Shown here piece by piece: positions 1-5,391 of a stretch of 5,391 nt of DNA. Position 1 is the stretch's first letter; the number at the start of each line of letters is the position of its first letter. The position numbers and the translations under genes were made by a program. Where the stretch lies: assembly GCA_945936265.1 (NCBI GenBank), contig CAMETB010000097.1:1-5391 (forward strand). Direction: 5' to 3'. This DNA comes from an uncultured Clostridia bacterium (GTDB lineage: Bacteria; Bacillota; Clostridia; Oscillospirales; CAG-272). Under the pieces are notes generated by a model that worked only from the letters and a program-made list of their open reading frames with translations, searched no databases and was not told the origin of the DNA.

Positions 1-230
1 AGGACTTCTACTTTTTTGACGTTGTAGAGTTTTCTCATCTGATTTATTAGCTGTTCCCTCGCATATCCGTCGCCACTTAAAGAAATCGTTATTCTCGAAT
101 ATTCGGGGCGCTCGGTCTCACCTACCGTCAGAGCGTCTATATTAAAACCTCTTCTTGTAAACATACTTGTAACTCTGGTAAGCACTCCGAATTTGTTGTC
201 AACGTATACCGCTATTACGAATTTACTCAT
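1..230 (-). CDS. ilvN: Acetolactate synthase small (regulatory) subunit, 5' part only
   Basis: The regulatory subunit of acetolactate (acetohydroxyacid) synthase binds the IlvB catalytic subunit, raises its activity and usually confers feedback inhibition by valine in the cytoplasm. Seventy-six codons are visible and the rest lies beyond the left edge; full-length family members are about 160-170 residues. The protein opens MSKFVIAVYVDNKFGVLTRV and continues with SMFTRRGFNIDALTVG near residues 23-38. This is the classic N-terminal ACT-domain signature of IlvN, with the family's RRGFNI core. ATG at 230-228 was chosen because a GAGGTGG ribosome binding site sits just upstream; an in-frame GTG one codon earlier is possible but less likely. 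It begins 9 nt after the ilvB stop codon, so it is the third gene of the leuA-ilvB-ilvN operon and is probably translationally coupled to ilvB. Identification is secure; valine sensitivity is inferred from the family. Confidence 0.95.
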   Translation of the reverse strand, partial: MSKFVIAVYVDNKFGVLTRVTSMFTRRGFNIDALTVGETERPEYSRITISLSGDGYAREQLINQMRKLYNVKKVEV

Positions 231-234
231 CACG

Positions 235-241
235 CCACCTC
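235..241 (-). promoter_or_regulatory. Ribosome binding site of ilvN, overlapping the ilvB stop codon
   Basis: Read on the minus strand this is GAGGTGG, about 4-5 nt before the ilvN ATG. Its first bases lie within the ilvB TGA stop (242-240), so a ribosome ending ilvB is already on the ilvN initiation site. This supports coupled, near-stoichiometric synthesis of the two subunits of one enzyme. Confidence 0.8.
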
Positions 242-1916
242 ATTTCTTTACTATAATATCGTCTATGGATCCGCCCGGAGGCAACATCGGAAGAACGAAC
301 TCGTCTTTGTCTATTATCGTGTCTATAACGACGGGGCTGCCTGCTTTGAGCGCTTTTTCAAAGGCCTCCGAAAACTCTTCTTCATTGGTTGCGCGGTAAC
401 CGATAGCACCGAACGCCTCGGCAAGCTTTACAAAATCCGTCTTTCTGCCAAGCACCGTATTTGAGTATCTTTTGCCATAAAAAAGCGTCTGCCACTGACG
501 CACCATACCTAAAACGCCGTTGTTCATTATAACTATTATTACGGGAACGTTGTAAGATACCGCCGTTGCAAGCTCGTTCAGGTTCATACCGAAACTGCCG
601 TCGCCCGTTATGAGCACGGTCGGGTCTTTCGTTGCCATGTATGCGCCTATTGCGGCGCCGAGCCCGAAGCCCATAGTGCCGAGCCCTCCGCTCGAAACAA
701 GTCTTCTTGCAGAATCGAAATGAGCGTACTGTGCCGTCCACATCTGGTGCTGACCGACATCGGTTGCTATTATCGTGTGCGGTGGCTTTTTCTCATTTAT
801 TATATTGAACATTTTCTTGGGAGTAAACGAATCTTTGTTGACTTTATCCACTTCCTCCTCGATTTTTCTCTCGTCTGTCCTTAAAGACTCGACAAGCTCT
901 TTCCATTCAGGAAGCTTCTTTTCCTTTACTGCCGCGTAAATTCTCGAAACGGCGTCCTCTACGTCGCCGACTATGCCGACGTCAACCTTGACGTTTTTGT
1001 TTATCTCCGCAAAATCGGGGTCTATCTGAATTATCTTACTGTTCTTTGCGTACTTTGCAACGTTGCCCGTCGCCCTGTCGCTGAATCTTACTCCGATACC
1101 GATAATAAGGTCCGCGTCCTTTTGCGCCATTGAGGACGCATAGTGTCCGTGCATACCCTGCATACCCAAAAATCTCGGGGACGTGTCGGGAATTGCGGAA
1201 AGTCCCATAAAAGTACAACCTATGTATGCATCGGTTTTGTCGGCAAACTTTTCTACCTCTTTGCCAAGCCCGAGCCCTGCCGCGCCGCCGCCTATGTAGA
1301 TATACGGTCTTTTCGCCTCGTCTATTAAGCGTACCGCCTCGGATATAAGGTCCTCGTTTGCCTTCGGAAGCGGGAATTTTTCAACTACGCCCTGCTCGCA
1401 AAAATCGCACACCGCCGCCTGAACGTCCTTCGGAACGTCGATAAGAACGGGTCCGGGTCTTCCCGATTTGGCTATCTTGAAAGCCTCTCTTATCGAATCC
1501 GCAAGCTCCTCGACGTTGTTTACAAAATAGTTATGCTTGGTTCTCGGAGGCGTTATGCCCGTTATGCCTATTTCCTGAAAACTGTCCTTACCTATAAGCG
1601 AACACGGAACGTTGCCCGTTATTGCCACCATAGGCACGGAGTCAAGCATTGCGGTTGCAATACCCGTTACAAGATTGGTAGCGCCGGGGCCCGAGGTTGC
1701 AATAACTACTCCAACCTTGCCCGTCGCCCTTGAATATCCGTCTGCCGCGTGCGCAGCACCCTGCTCGTGCGCCGCCAAAACGTGATTGATTTTGTCGCTT
1801 TCCTTGTAGAGTGCATCATAGATATTGAGAACTTGTCCGCCGGGATAACCGAACACGTCGGTAACGCCCTGCTCGATAAGCGTCTTTACTATGATTTCCG
1901 CTCCTGTCAATTTCAT
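240..1916 (-). CDS. ilvB: Acetolactate synthase large (catalytic) subunit
   Basis: This ThDP-dependent enzyme condenses two pyruvates to 2-acetolactate, or pyruvate with 2-ketobutyrate to 2-aceto-2-hydroxybutyrate. It is the first common step of branched-chain amino acid synthesis. At 558 residues it has the usual family length and the three-domain order. The N-terminal pyrimidine-binding domain (about 1-170) carries the catalytic glutamate E51 in AAHEQGAAHAADGY, then SGPGATN (75-81) and SFQE (112-115). The central FAD-binding domain (about 190-330) includes GVRFSDR (275-281). The C-terminal pyrophosphate-binding domain has the ThDP motif from GDGS (438-441) to NN (466-467), followed by VRQWQ (472-476), whose tryptophan lines the herbicide pocket in studied homologues. 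P104 in GNVPCSLIG matches the other well-known herbicide-site position. FAD and these motifs indicate the biosynthetic AHAS rather than the catabolic AlsS type, and the adjoining ilvN agrees. The ATG overlaps the leuA stop in ATGA and has a strong GGAGGAG site 5 nt upstream. Confidence 0.97.
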   Translation of the reverse strand: MKLTGAEIIVKTLIEQGVTDVFGYPGGQVLNIYDALYKESDKINHVLAAHEQGAAHAADGYSRATGKVGVVIATSGPGATNLVTGIATAMLDSVPMVAITGNVPCSLIGKDSFQEIGITGITPPRTKHNYFVNNVEELADSIREAFKIAKSGRPGPVLIDVPKDVQAAVCDFCEQGVVEKFPLPKANEDLISEAVRLIDEAKRPYIYIGGGAAGLGLGKEVEKFADKTDAYIGCTFMGLSAIPDTSPRFLGMQGMHGHYASSMAQKDADLIIGIGVRFSDRATGNVAKYAKNSKIIQIDPDFAEINKNVKVDVGIVGDVEDAVSRIYAAVKEKKLPEWKELVESLRTDERKIEEEVDKVNKDSFTPKKMFNIINEKKPPHTIIATDVGQHQMWTAQYAHFDSARRLVSSGGLGTMGFGLGAAIGAYMATKDPTVLITGDGSFGMNLNELATAVSYNVPVIIVIMNNGVLGMVRQWQTLFYGKRYSNTVLGRKTDFVKLAEAFGAIGYRATNEEEFSEAFEKALKAGSPVVIDTIIDKDEFVLPMLPPGGSIDDIIVKK

Positions 1917-3592
1917 TTTCTCTCCTCCGTTTGTTTTTCCTTTAACATTATATTAACTGCGCTTACAAGCGCCTTTACGGACGACACTATAATATCGCTG
2001 TCTATACCTGCGCCCCAGAATGAAACGCCGTTTGATTTTATTCCCACGTACGAGGATGCGGCGGAACTTGTCTTTTCCTCTATTGCGTGCTCCGTATAAC
2101 TTTCAAGAGTATAAATTTCTCCGACGACTTCTTTTATTGCGTTGCTTACCGCGTCAAGCCTTCCGTTACCCGTTGAGATAACGTCCTTTACGGTATCACC
2201 GTATTTTATCGACACTTGTGCGCGTATTCCACCCTCGAAATCGGTATAAACGGCTCTCTCAACATCAAGCGGAGCGCTTATATTTACGTAATCTCTCATA
2301 AAGATATCGTAAACCTCGGACGGTTGAAGTTCCGCGTGCGCCCTGTCCGAAATACTCTTGACGTGATATCCGAACGCTTCTTTCATCTTTGGCGGCAAAA
2401 CAAGTTTGAACTGTGTTTCCATGATATAACCTATTCCACCCTTGCCCGATTGAGAATTTATTCTTATTACATCCGCCTCGTATTTTCTTCCTATGTCAGT
2501 GGGGTCTATCGGCAGATACGGAACGTTCCATATCCCGCCGTGTTCCTCTCTCCATTTCATTCCCTTTGCTATTGCGTCCTGGTGAGAACCGCTGAACGCC
2601 GCAAAGACAAGCTGACCCGAATACGGTTGTCTTTCATAGACATGCATTCTCGTAACTCTTTCGTAAACCTCCGTTATCGAGGGAAGATCGGAAAAATCAA
2701 GCCCCGGGTCTATTCCCTGCGTGTACATATTAAGTGCGAGGGTGACTATGTCGGCATTGCCTGTTCTCTCTCCGTTGCCGAAAAGTGTGCCCTCTATCCT
2801 GTCAGCACCCGCTAAAAGTCCCATTTCGCAGTCTGCAATGGCGCATCCCCTGTCGTTGTGCGGGTGAAGCGACACTATTATATTCTCTCTGTTTTTGAGA
2901 TTTTTGCACATATACTCAACCTGATTTGCGTAGACGTGCGGCATAGAACAAGACACGGTTACAGGAAGGTTTATTATAACCTTATTTTTTTCGTCAGGCT
3001 CCCAGATTGATATAACCTCGTTGCATATACGTGCGGCAAACTCCGGCTCCGTACCCGTAAAACTCTCGGGAGAGTATTCAAAGGTTATATTTCCGTCCGC
3101 GTTCTTTTTATATTCCTTGCAAAGCTTTGCTCCGAAGGTGGCTATATCTACTATCTCATCCTTGTTCTTTTTGAAAACCTGTTCTCTTTGGGCGACAGAG
3201 GTCGAATTATAAAGATGAACTATAGCGTTTTTTGCGCCCCTTATCGCCTCGAATGTTTTTGATATTATATGTTCTCTTGACTGTGTAAGAACCTGTATTG
3301 TAACATCATCCGGAATAAGATTATCTTCAATTATTCTTCTGCAAAACTCATATTCCGTATCCGACGCCGCGGGAAAACCCACCTCTATCTCCTTAAAGCC
3401 TATTTTGCAAAGAAGTTTGAAAAATTCGAGTTTTTCCTCAAGGCTCATGGGTATTATAAGCGACTGATTTCCGTCACGGAGGTCAACGCTGCACCATATC
3501 GGTGGTTTTTCAATCATTTCTTTTTTTGTCCATTCCATCGAAACGCCGGACGGAGAGAAAAATTGCTTCGAGTATTTTTCACAGTTTTTCAT
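1913..3592 (-). CDS. leuA: 2-isopropylmalate synthase, type 2 (yeast/actinobacterial-type)
   Basis: The enzyme condenses acetyl-CoA with 2-ketoisovalerate to 2-isopropylmalate, the first committed step of leucine synthesis. From the chosen start it has 559 residues, the length of the type 2 LeuA family. The catalytic TIM barrel (about 30-330) contains LRDGNQ (38-43, with metal-binding D40), EVGFPAAS (70-77), the metal ligands H243 and H245 in SLHPHNDRG, and FGNGERTGNADIV (271-283). A linker region follows, then the C-terminal LeuA regulatory domain (about 425-555), with GNGRLDAVSNAIK and FWGAGIDSDI; in the family this domain binds leucine for feedback inhibition. HPHNDRG with GNGERTGN and the FWG-GIDSDI ending separate it from homocitrate and citramalate synthases. 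ATG at 3592 was chosen over the longer open frame that starts at 3676, because that upstream ATG lies inside the T-box terminator hairpin, and GAAAGG sits 8 nt before 3592. It is the first gene of the operon and overlaps ilvB by 4 nt. Confidence 0.95.
   Translation of the reverse strand: MKNCEKYSKQFFSPSGVSMEWTKKEMIEKPPIWCSVDLRDGNQSLIIPMSLEEKLEFFKLLCKIGFKEIEVGFPAASDTEYEFCRRIIEDNLIPDDVTIQVLTQSREHIISKTFEAIRGAKNAIVHLYNSTSVAQREQVFKKNKDEIVDIATFGAKLCKEYKKNADGNITFEYSPESFTGTEPEFAARICNEVISIWEPDEKNKVIINLPVTVSCSMPHVYANQVEYMCKNLKNRENIIVSLHPHNDRGCAIADCEMGLLAGADRIEGTLFGNGERTGNADIVTLALNMYTQGIDPGLDFSDLPSITEVYERVTRMHVYERQPYSGQLVFAAFSGSHQDAIAKGMKWREEHGGIWNVPYLPIDPTDIGRKYEADVIRINSQSGKGGIGYIMETQFKLVLPPKMKEAFGYHVKSISDRAHAELQPSEVYDIFMRDYVNISAPLDVERAVYTDFEGGIRAQVSIKYGDTVKDVISTGNGRLDAVSNAIKEVVGEIYTLESYTEHAIEEKTSSAASSYVGIKSNGVSFWGAGIDSDIIVSSVKALVSAVNIMLKEKQTEERK
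1922..1928 (-). promoter_or_regulatory. Ribosome binding site of ilvB inside the end of leuA
   Basis: The minus strand reads GGAGGAG followed by AGAAA and the ilvB ATG, an almost ideal Shine-Dalgarno site embedded in the last codons of leuA (residues EERK). It fixes the ilvB start at 1916 and allows independent as well as coupled initiation. Confidence 0.85.
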
Positions 3593-3600
3593 AGTTTTTT

Positions 3601-3606
3601 CCTTTC
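3601..3606 (-). promoter_or_regulatory. Ribosome binding site that decides the leuA start
   Basis: The minus strand reads GAAAGG, then 8 A-rich nucleotides, then ATG at 3592. This spacing is normal for Firmicutes. The site lies about 30 nt past the terminator U-tract, so it is present only on transcripts that have read through the terminator. Confidence 0.75.
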
Positions 3607-3635
3607 TTGCTTGCGCATAAAGGGCTTTTGGGTAT

Positions 3636-3683
3636 AAAAAAACTCTTTTACGCAACAGTACATAAAGCCTTTGCATAAAAGAG
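3636..3683 (-). terminator. Conditional intrinsic terminator of the T-box leader
   Basis: CTCTTTTATGCAA (3683-3671) pairs along 13 positions with TTGCGTAAAAGAG (3655-3643), with a single G-U wobble. The loop is 15 nt and seven U residues (3642-3636) follow. It lies between the T-box motif and the leuA ribosome binding site, as expected for the off state when tRNA is charged. Confidence 0.92.
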
Positions 3684-3714
3684 ACGAAGATTGACTCCGC
3701 GGTACCACTCTTAT
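3675..3714 (-). promoter_or_regulatory. T-box antiterminator element
   Basis: The 5' arm ATAAGAG (3714-3708) can pair with CTCTTTTAT (3683-3675), with one bulged U, enclosing the T-box bulge with TGGT (3707-3704) and ACCGCGG. The 3' arm is the same stretch that forms the 5' arm of the terminator, so the two structures exclude each other. Uncharged tRNA pairing at UGGU would stabilise this form and permit leuA-ilvBN transcription. Confidence 0.8.
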
Positions 3715-3912
3715 TGGTGAAAAATCACCCTCTCACGCTCTGCGCACGACAGAGCCTCTCTTTAACGGAAGAACCCGTCCTGTCCTACTCGCACATACTT
3801 TCAGTCGGAAGCTCAGGGAGGAGTTATATCCTTATTGCATATCGCCTTGCACCAAACGGCGACTCTCTGAAATGTCCTTAAGAATTTTATTCCCGTCACT
3901 GCTTTTTACTAT

Positions 3913-3941
3913 ATTGTAAGGCATTTTCTGCGTTTTGTCAA
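3913..3941 (-). promoter_or_regulatory. Promoter of the T-box-leuA-ilvB-ilvN operon
   Basis: On the minus strand a perfect -35 box TTGACA (3941-3936) is separated by exactly 17 bp from a -10 box TACAAT (3918-3913). Transcription should start near 3905-3907, a few bases before the first strand of T-box Stem I. A strong promoter fits a system in which control is exerted at the downstream terminator. Confidence 0.92.
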
Positions 3942-3981
3942 GATGTATTCGATTTTTCAGAAAGATTTCTTCTTATTCTAC

Positions 3982-4038
3982 AAATAAAACAATGCGGGTG
4001 GTTCCTCTTATATTGTTTTTATACAAGAGGAATCACCC
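3982..4038 (-). terminator. Intrinsic terminator of ilvE
   Basis: A long hairpin begins 6 nt after the ilvE stop codon. On the minus strand GGGTGATTCCTCTTGTAT pairs with ATATAAGAGGAACCACCC (18 positions, one A-C mismatch and one G-U wobble) around a 7-nt A-rich loop. The tail GCATTGTTTTATTTG is U-rich but interrupted. It separates ilvE from the leuA operon promoter, so the two are distinct transcription units, although the imperfect U-tract may let some transcripts through. Confidence 0.8.
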
Positions 4039-4044
4039 AAAAGG

Positions 4045-5106
4045 TCATATCCTATAAGTCCAACCGTAAGTGTCGGGAATTTTACCCCACTGAATACCCG
4101 TTAAGATGTCGTACAGTTTTTTTGTTACTTTGCCTATTTGTTCATTATTGACGACATACTCCTTGCCCTTGTAGGAAAGACGGCCTATCGGAGATACAAC
4201 TGCCGCCGTTCCGCATCCCCATGCTTCCTCAAGTTTGCCGTTTTCAAGAGCATTTACAAGTTCATCAACCGAAAGGAGCCTTTCGCTTACTTTATACCCC
4301 ATATCTTTAAGAACTTCAATGCAGGATTTTCTCGTAATTCCGGGAAGTATTGAGCCGGTGAGCGCCGGGGTTACTATCTCCCCGTTGATCTTGAACATTA
4401 CATTCATAGCTCCGACTTCCTCTATATATTTGCGCTCGACACCGTCAAGCCATAAAACCTGCGAATAGCCCTTTTCTGCTGCCTTTTCGCCCGCTCTTGT
4501 CGATGCGGCATAGTTTCCTCCGCATTTTGCGTAACCCGTTCCGCCGCGTACCGCTCTTACGTCCTCATCCTCTATCATTATTTTGACGGGATTTATTCCC
4601 TCGGCATAATAACTTCCGCTTGGCGACGCTATTATGAGAAATTCTACATGATGAACCGTATGAACTCCGAGATTTTCGTCGTTACCAAACATAAAAGGAC
4701 GAAGATAAAGAGATGTACCGAAAGAATGAGGTACCCATCTGCTCTCAAGTTTCACGAAAGTCGTAAGAATATCGAGGGCGTCTTTTTCGTCTATTTTCGG
4801 CAGGCACATACGGTCCGCCGAGTTGTTCATACGCTTTATGTTTTCCATAGGGCGAAAGAGCTGTACTCCGCCGTCCTCTCTTCTGTAAGCCTTCAGTCCC
4901 TCAAACATTTCAGAGCCGTAATGAAGAACGGTAGACGCGGGATGTAATGATATGTTTTCAAAAGGTACTATTCTTGCATCATGCCATCCTTTATCGGGAT
5001 CATATTCCATTCTGAACATATGATCGGTAAAATATCTGCCGAACCCGAGCTTGTCCTCTTCCGGCATAGTTTTCGGTGACTCGGTTCTGACTATATTTAT
5101 ATCCAT
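4045..5106 (-). CDS. ilvE: Branched-chain amino acid aminotransferase, type II
   Basis: This PLP-dependent class IV aminotransferase interconverts leucine, isoleucine and valine with their 2-keto acids, using 2-ketoglutarate/glutamate. It catalyses the last synthetic step for all three. The 353-residue protein matches the larger BCAT subfamily (shared with eukaryotic BCATs) rather than the roughly 310-residue E. coli IlvE type. Visible signatures are LHYGSEMFEGLKAYR (61-75), GGTGYAKCGGNYA (188-200) with the Schiff-base lysine K194, EEVGAMNVMF (229-238) with E230 near the PLP ring nitrogen, GSILPGITR (251-259) for phosphate binding, GCGTAAVVSP (297-306), and the C-terminal GIQWGKIPD. ATG at 5106 was chosen because GGAGGT lies 7 nt upstream; a longer frame starting with GTG at 5160 would begin inside the promoter spacer. 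It has its own promoter and terminator, and no T-box precedes it. Confidence 0.96.
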   Translation of the reverse strand: MDINIVRTESPKTMPEEDKLGFGRYFTDHMFRMEYDPDKGWHDARIVPFENISLHPASTVLHYGSEMFEGLKAYRREDGGVQLFRPMENIKRMNNSADRMCLPKIDEKDALDILTTFVKLESRWVPHSFGTSLYLRPFMFGNDENLGVHTVHHVEFLIIASPSGSYYAEGINPVKIMIEDEDVRAVRGGTGYAKCGGNYAASTRAGEKAAEKGYSQVLWLDGVERKYIEEVGAMNVMFKINGEIVTPALTGSILPGITRKSCIEVLKDMGYKVSERLLSVDELVNALENGKLEEAWGCGTAAVVSPIGRLSYKGKEYVVNNEQIGKVTKKLYDILTGIQWGKIPDTYGWTYRI

Positions 5107-5113
5107 TTTTACT

Positions 5114-5119
5114 ACCTCC
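5114..5119 (-). promoter_or_regulatory. Ribosome binding site of ilvE
   Basis: The minus strand reads GGAGGT, 7 nt before the ATG at 5106. This strong, well-spaced site fixes the ilvE start and argues against the 18-residue-longer frame. Confidence 0.85.
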
Positions 5120-5150
5120 GAATATGATAAAAAGTCTATGTTTGATAGAT

Positions 5151-5179
5151 ATAATAGCACACAATTTTCATTAAGTCAA
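5151..5179 (-). promoter_or_regulatory. Promoter of ilvE
   Basis: On the minus strand TTGACT (5179-5174) is followed after 17 bp by TATTAT (5156-5151). A TG one base upstream of the -10 box (TGCTATTAT) adds an extended -10 element. The expected start near 5144 leaves a leader of only about 38 nt, too short for a riboswitch, so expression is probably set at initiation. AT-rich sequence upstream of the -35 could act as an UP element. Confidence 0.88.
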
Positions 5180-5230
5180 TATTTTGCCGACTTATTTTTT
5201 ATATAAGTTCTGAGATTTTTCGGTTTAGCC

Positions 5231-5265
5231 AAAACACGACGCCGCAGAATGCGGCGCCGTGTTTT
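5231..5265 (-). terminator. Intrinsic terminator after the HAD hydrolase gene
   Basis: A 15-bp stem (arms 5265-5251 and 5245-5231) closes a 5-nt loop, with a GC-rich centre (CGCCGC/GCGGCG) flanked by AAAAC and GTTTT. In minus-strand RNA every position pairs, including one G-U wobble; in plus-strand RNA that position would be an A-C mismatch, so the minus direction is favoured. The U-run is only UUUU and forms the 3' end of the stem. It ends the upstream gene before the ilvE promoter. Confidence 0.8.
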
Positions 5266-5266
5266 A

Positions 5267-5391
5267 TTACAATAGTATTTTTCTTATCTCATCTGCGCTG
5301 TTTACAATATATGTGGCTCCTGCACTTTCAAGTTCTTCCCTCGTGCCGTAGCCGAAAAGGACGCCTATCGAGTCCATACCGAAAAGCTTTG
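5267..5391 (-). CDS. HAD-superfamily hydrolase (phosphoglycolate phosphatase-like), C-terminal end only
   Basis: Only the last 40 codons are present and the start lies beyond the right edge. The fragment opens KLFGMDSIGVLFGYG, continues TREELESAGATYIVNSADE and ends at a TAA followed directly by a second in-frame TAA. The pattern of a G-DSIGVLFGYG strand, then an EEL-xAGA-YIV-S segment, is the typical C-terminus of Gph-like HAD phosphatases. In that family it follows the motif IV acidic residues that bind magnesium. The catalytic aspartates and cap domain are outside the window, so substrate cannot be judged; such proteins act on phosphoglycolate, pyrophosphate or other small phosphoesters. 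It shares strand with ilvE but is separated from it by a terminator and promoter, so no functional link is implied. Confidence 0.82.
   Translation of the reverse strand, partial: KLFGMDSIGVLFGYGTREELESAGATYIVNSADEIRKILL

Larger units (their letters stand above)
3636..3906 (-). ncRNA. T-box riboswitch leader, probably tRNA-Leu responsive
   Basis: This untranslated leader of leuA should sense uncharged tRNA by pairing with its anticodon and 3' end, then allow read-through of a terminator. Landmarks, in transcript order: the Stem I base pairs CAGT-GA-CGGGAA (3901-3890) with TTCCG-ACTG (3810-3802), with a GA bulge like the family's kink-turn motif. A second helix pairs ATTCTTA with TAAGGAT. The distal hairpin TCGCC/GGCGA (3862-3842) has a GGTGCAAG loop and a preceding AGAGAG. 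The 3' side of the specifier loop reads ATAACTCC, giving CUC (3823-3821), a leucine codon, in the usual position. ACGG/CCGT (3778-3765) resembles the Stem II region, and GCTCTG/CAGAGC (3755-3737) is Stem III. The T-box motif AGAGTGGTACCGCGG (3711-3697) follows; its UGGU would pair with an ACCA tRNA end, consistent with A73 of tRNA-Leu. Leucine specificity rests on the CUC register plus leuA downstream and is inferred. Confidence 0.93.

Noticed and set aside
382..741. A 119-codon minus-strand frame within ilvB
   Set aside because: It is an out-of-frame shadow of the ThDP-binding region of ilvB, rich in arginine as expected from a shifted frame.
2216..2815. A 199-codon open frame on the plus strand, antisense to leuA
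   Set aside because: It lies wholly opposite a well-conserved leuA coding region, has no recognisable domain and no clear promoter or ribosome binding site, and the leuA codon pattern explains its openness.
3700..3906. A leucine-rich leader peptide with classical ribosome-coupled attenuation
   Set aside because: The early ATG codons in the leader open frames of only two or three codons (MQ and MCE), with no leucine run. The T-box landmarks explain the terminator instead.
3996..4038. The long inverted repeat as a mobile-element end or an attachment site
   Set aside because: Its position 6 nt after the ilvE stop and the U-rich stretch on its minus-strand 3' side make it a terminator. No transposase or flanking target duplication is visible.
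4648..4947. A 99-codon open frame on the plus strand, antisense to ilvE
   Set aside because: It is a shadow of the conserved aminotransferase gene, with low-complexity basic composition and no family resemblance.
5107..5160. An 18-codon N-terminal extension of ilvE starting at GTG 5160
   Set aside because: The GTG falls in the spacer of the predicted promoter, upstream of the -10 box, so it would not be on the transcript. A strong GGAGGT precedes the ATG at 5106.
5231..5265. The GC-rich palindrome as a regulator operator or REP-like repeat
   Set aside because: It directly follows tandem stop codons, pairs fully only as minus-strand RNA and occurs once in the window, which fits a terminator.

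Overview
The window reads as ordinary chromosomal sequence from a Gram-positive, low-to-moderate GC Firmicute, most likely a member of the class Clostridia. The grounds are a T-box riboswitch (a device found mainly in Firmicutes), strong GGAGG-type ribosome binding sites, sigma-70/SigA-type promoters with 17-bp spacers, frequent AGA and ATA codons, and protein variants usual in that group. I cannot name a genus. Every gene I can support lies on the minus strand, so transcription runs from high to low coordinates. The long open frames on the plus strand are shadows of these genes.

Layout in the direction of transcription: (1) 5391-5267, the last 40 codons of a HAD-family hydrolase, ending in tandem stops followed at once by a GC-rich terminator hairpin (5265-5231). 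(2) A near-consensus promoter (5179-5151) drives ilvE, a type II branched-chain aminotransferase (5106-4045), which ends in a long hairpin terminator (4038-3982). (3) A second near-consensus promoter (3941-3913) starts a leader of about 270 nt with the landmarks of a T-box riboswitch: a Stem I with GGTGCAAG distal loop, a probable CUC leucine specifier, a Stem III hairpin, the motif AGAGTGGTACCGCGG, and an intrinsic terminator that competes with an antiterminator. (4) Downstream lies a compact operon: leuA (type 2 2-isopropylmalate synthase, 3592-1913), ilvB (acetolactate synthase catalytic subunit, 1916-240, overlapping leuA by ATGA) and ilvN (regulatory subunit, 230 to beyond the left edge).

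The genes belong to one pathway. IlvB/IlvN make acetolactate (valine and leucine branch) and acetohydroxybutyrate (isoleucine). LeuA diverts 2-ketoisovalerate to leucine. IlvE performs the final transamination for all three amino acids. The leader suggests that uncharged tRNA-Leu turns on leuA-ilvBN, while ilvE has its own promoter without such a leader. ilvC, ilvD, leuB and leuCD are not in the window.

I found no mobile element, CRISPR array, tRNA, rRNA or undescribed system. The most interesting part is the T-box switch and its effect on the choice of the leuA start codon.
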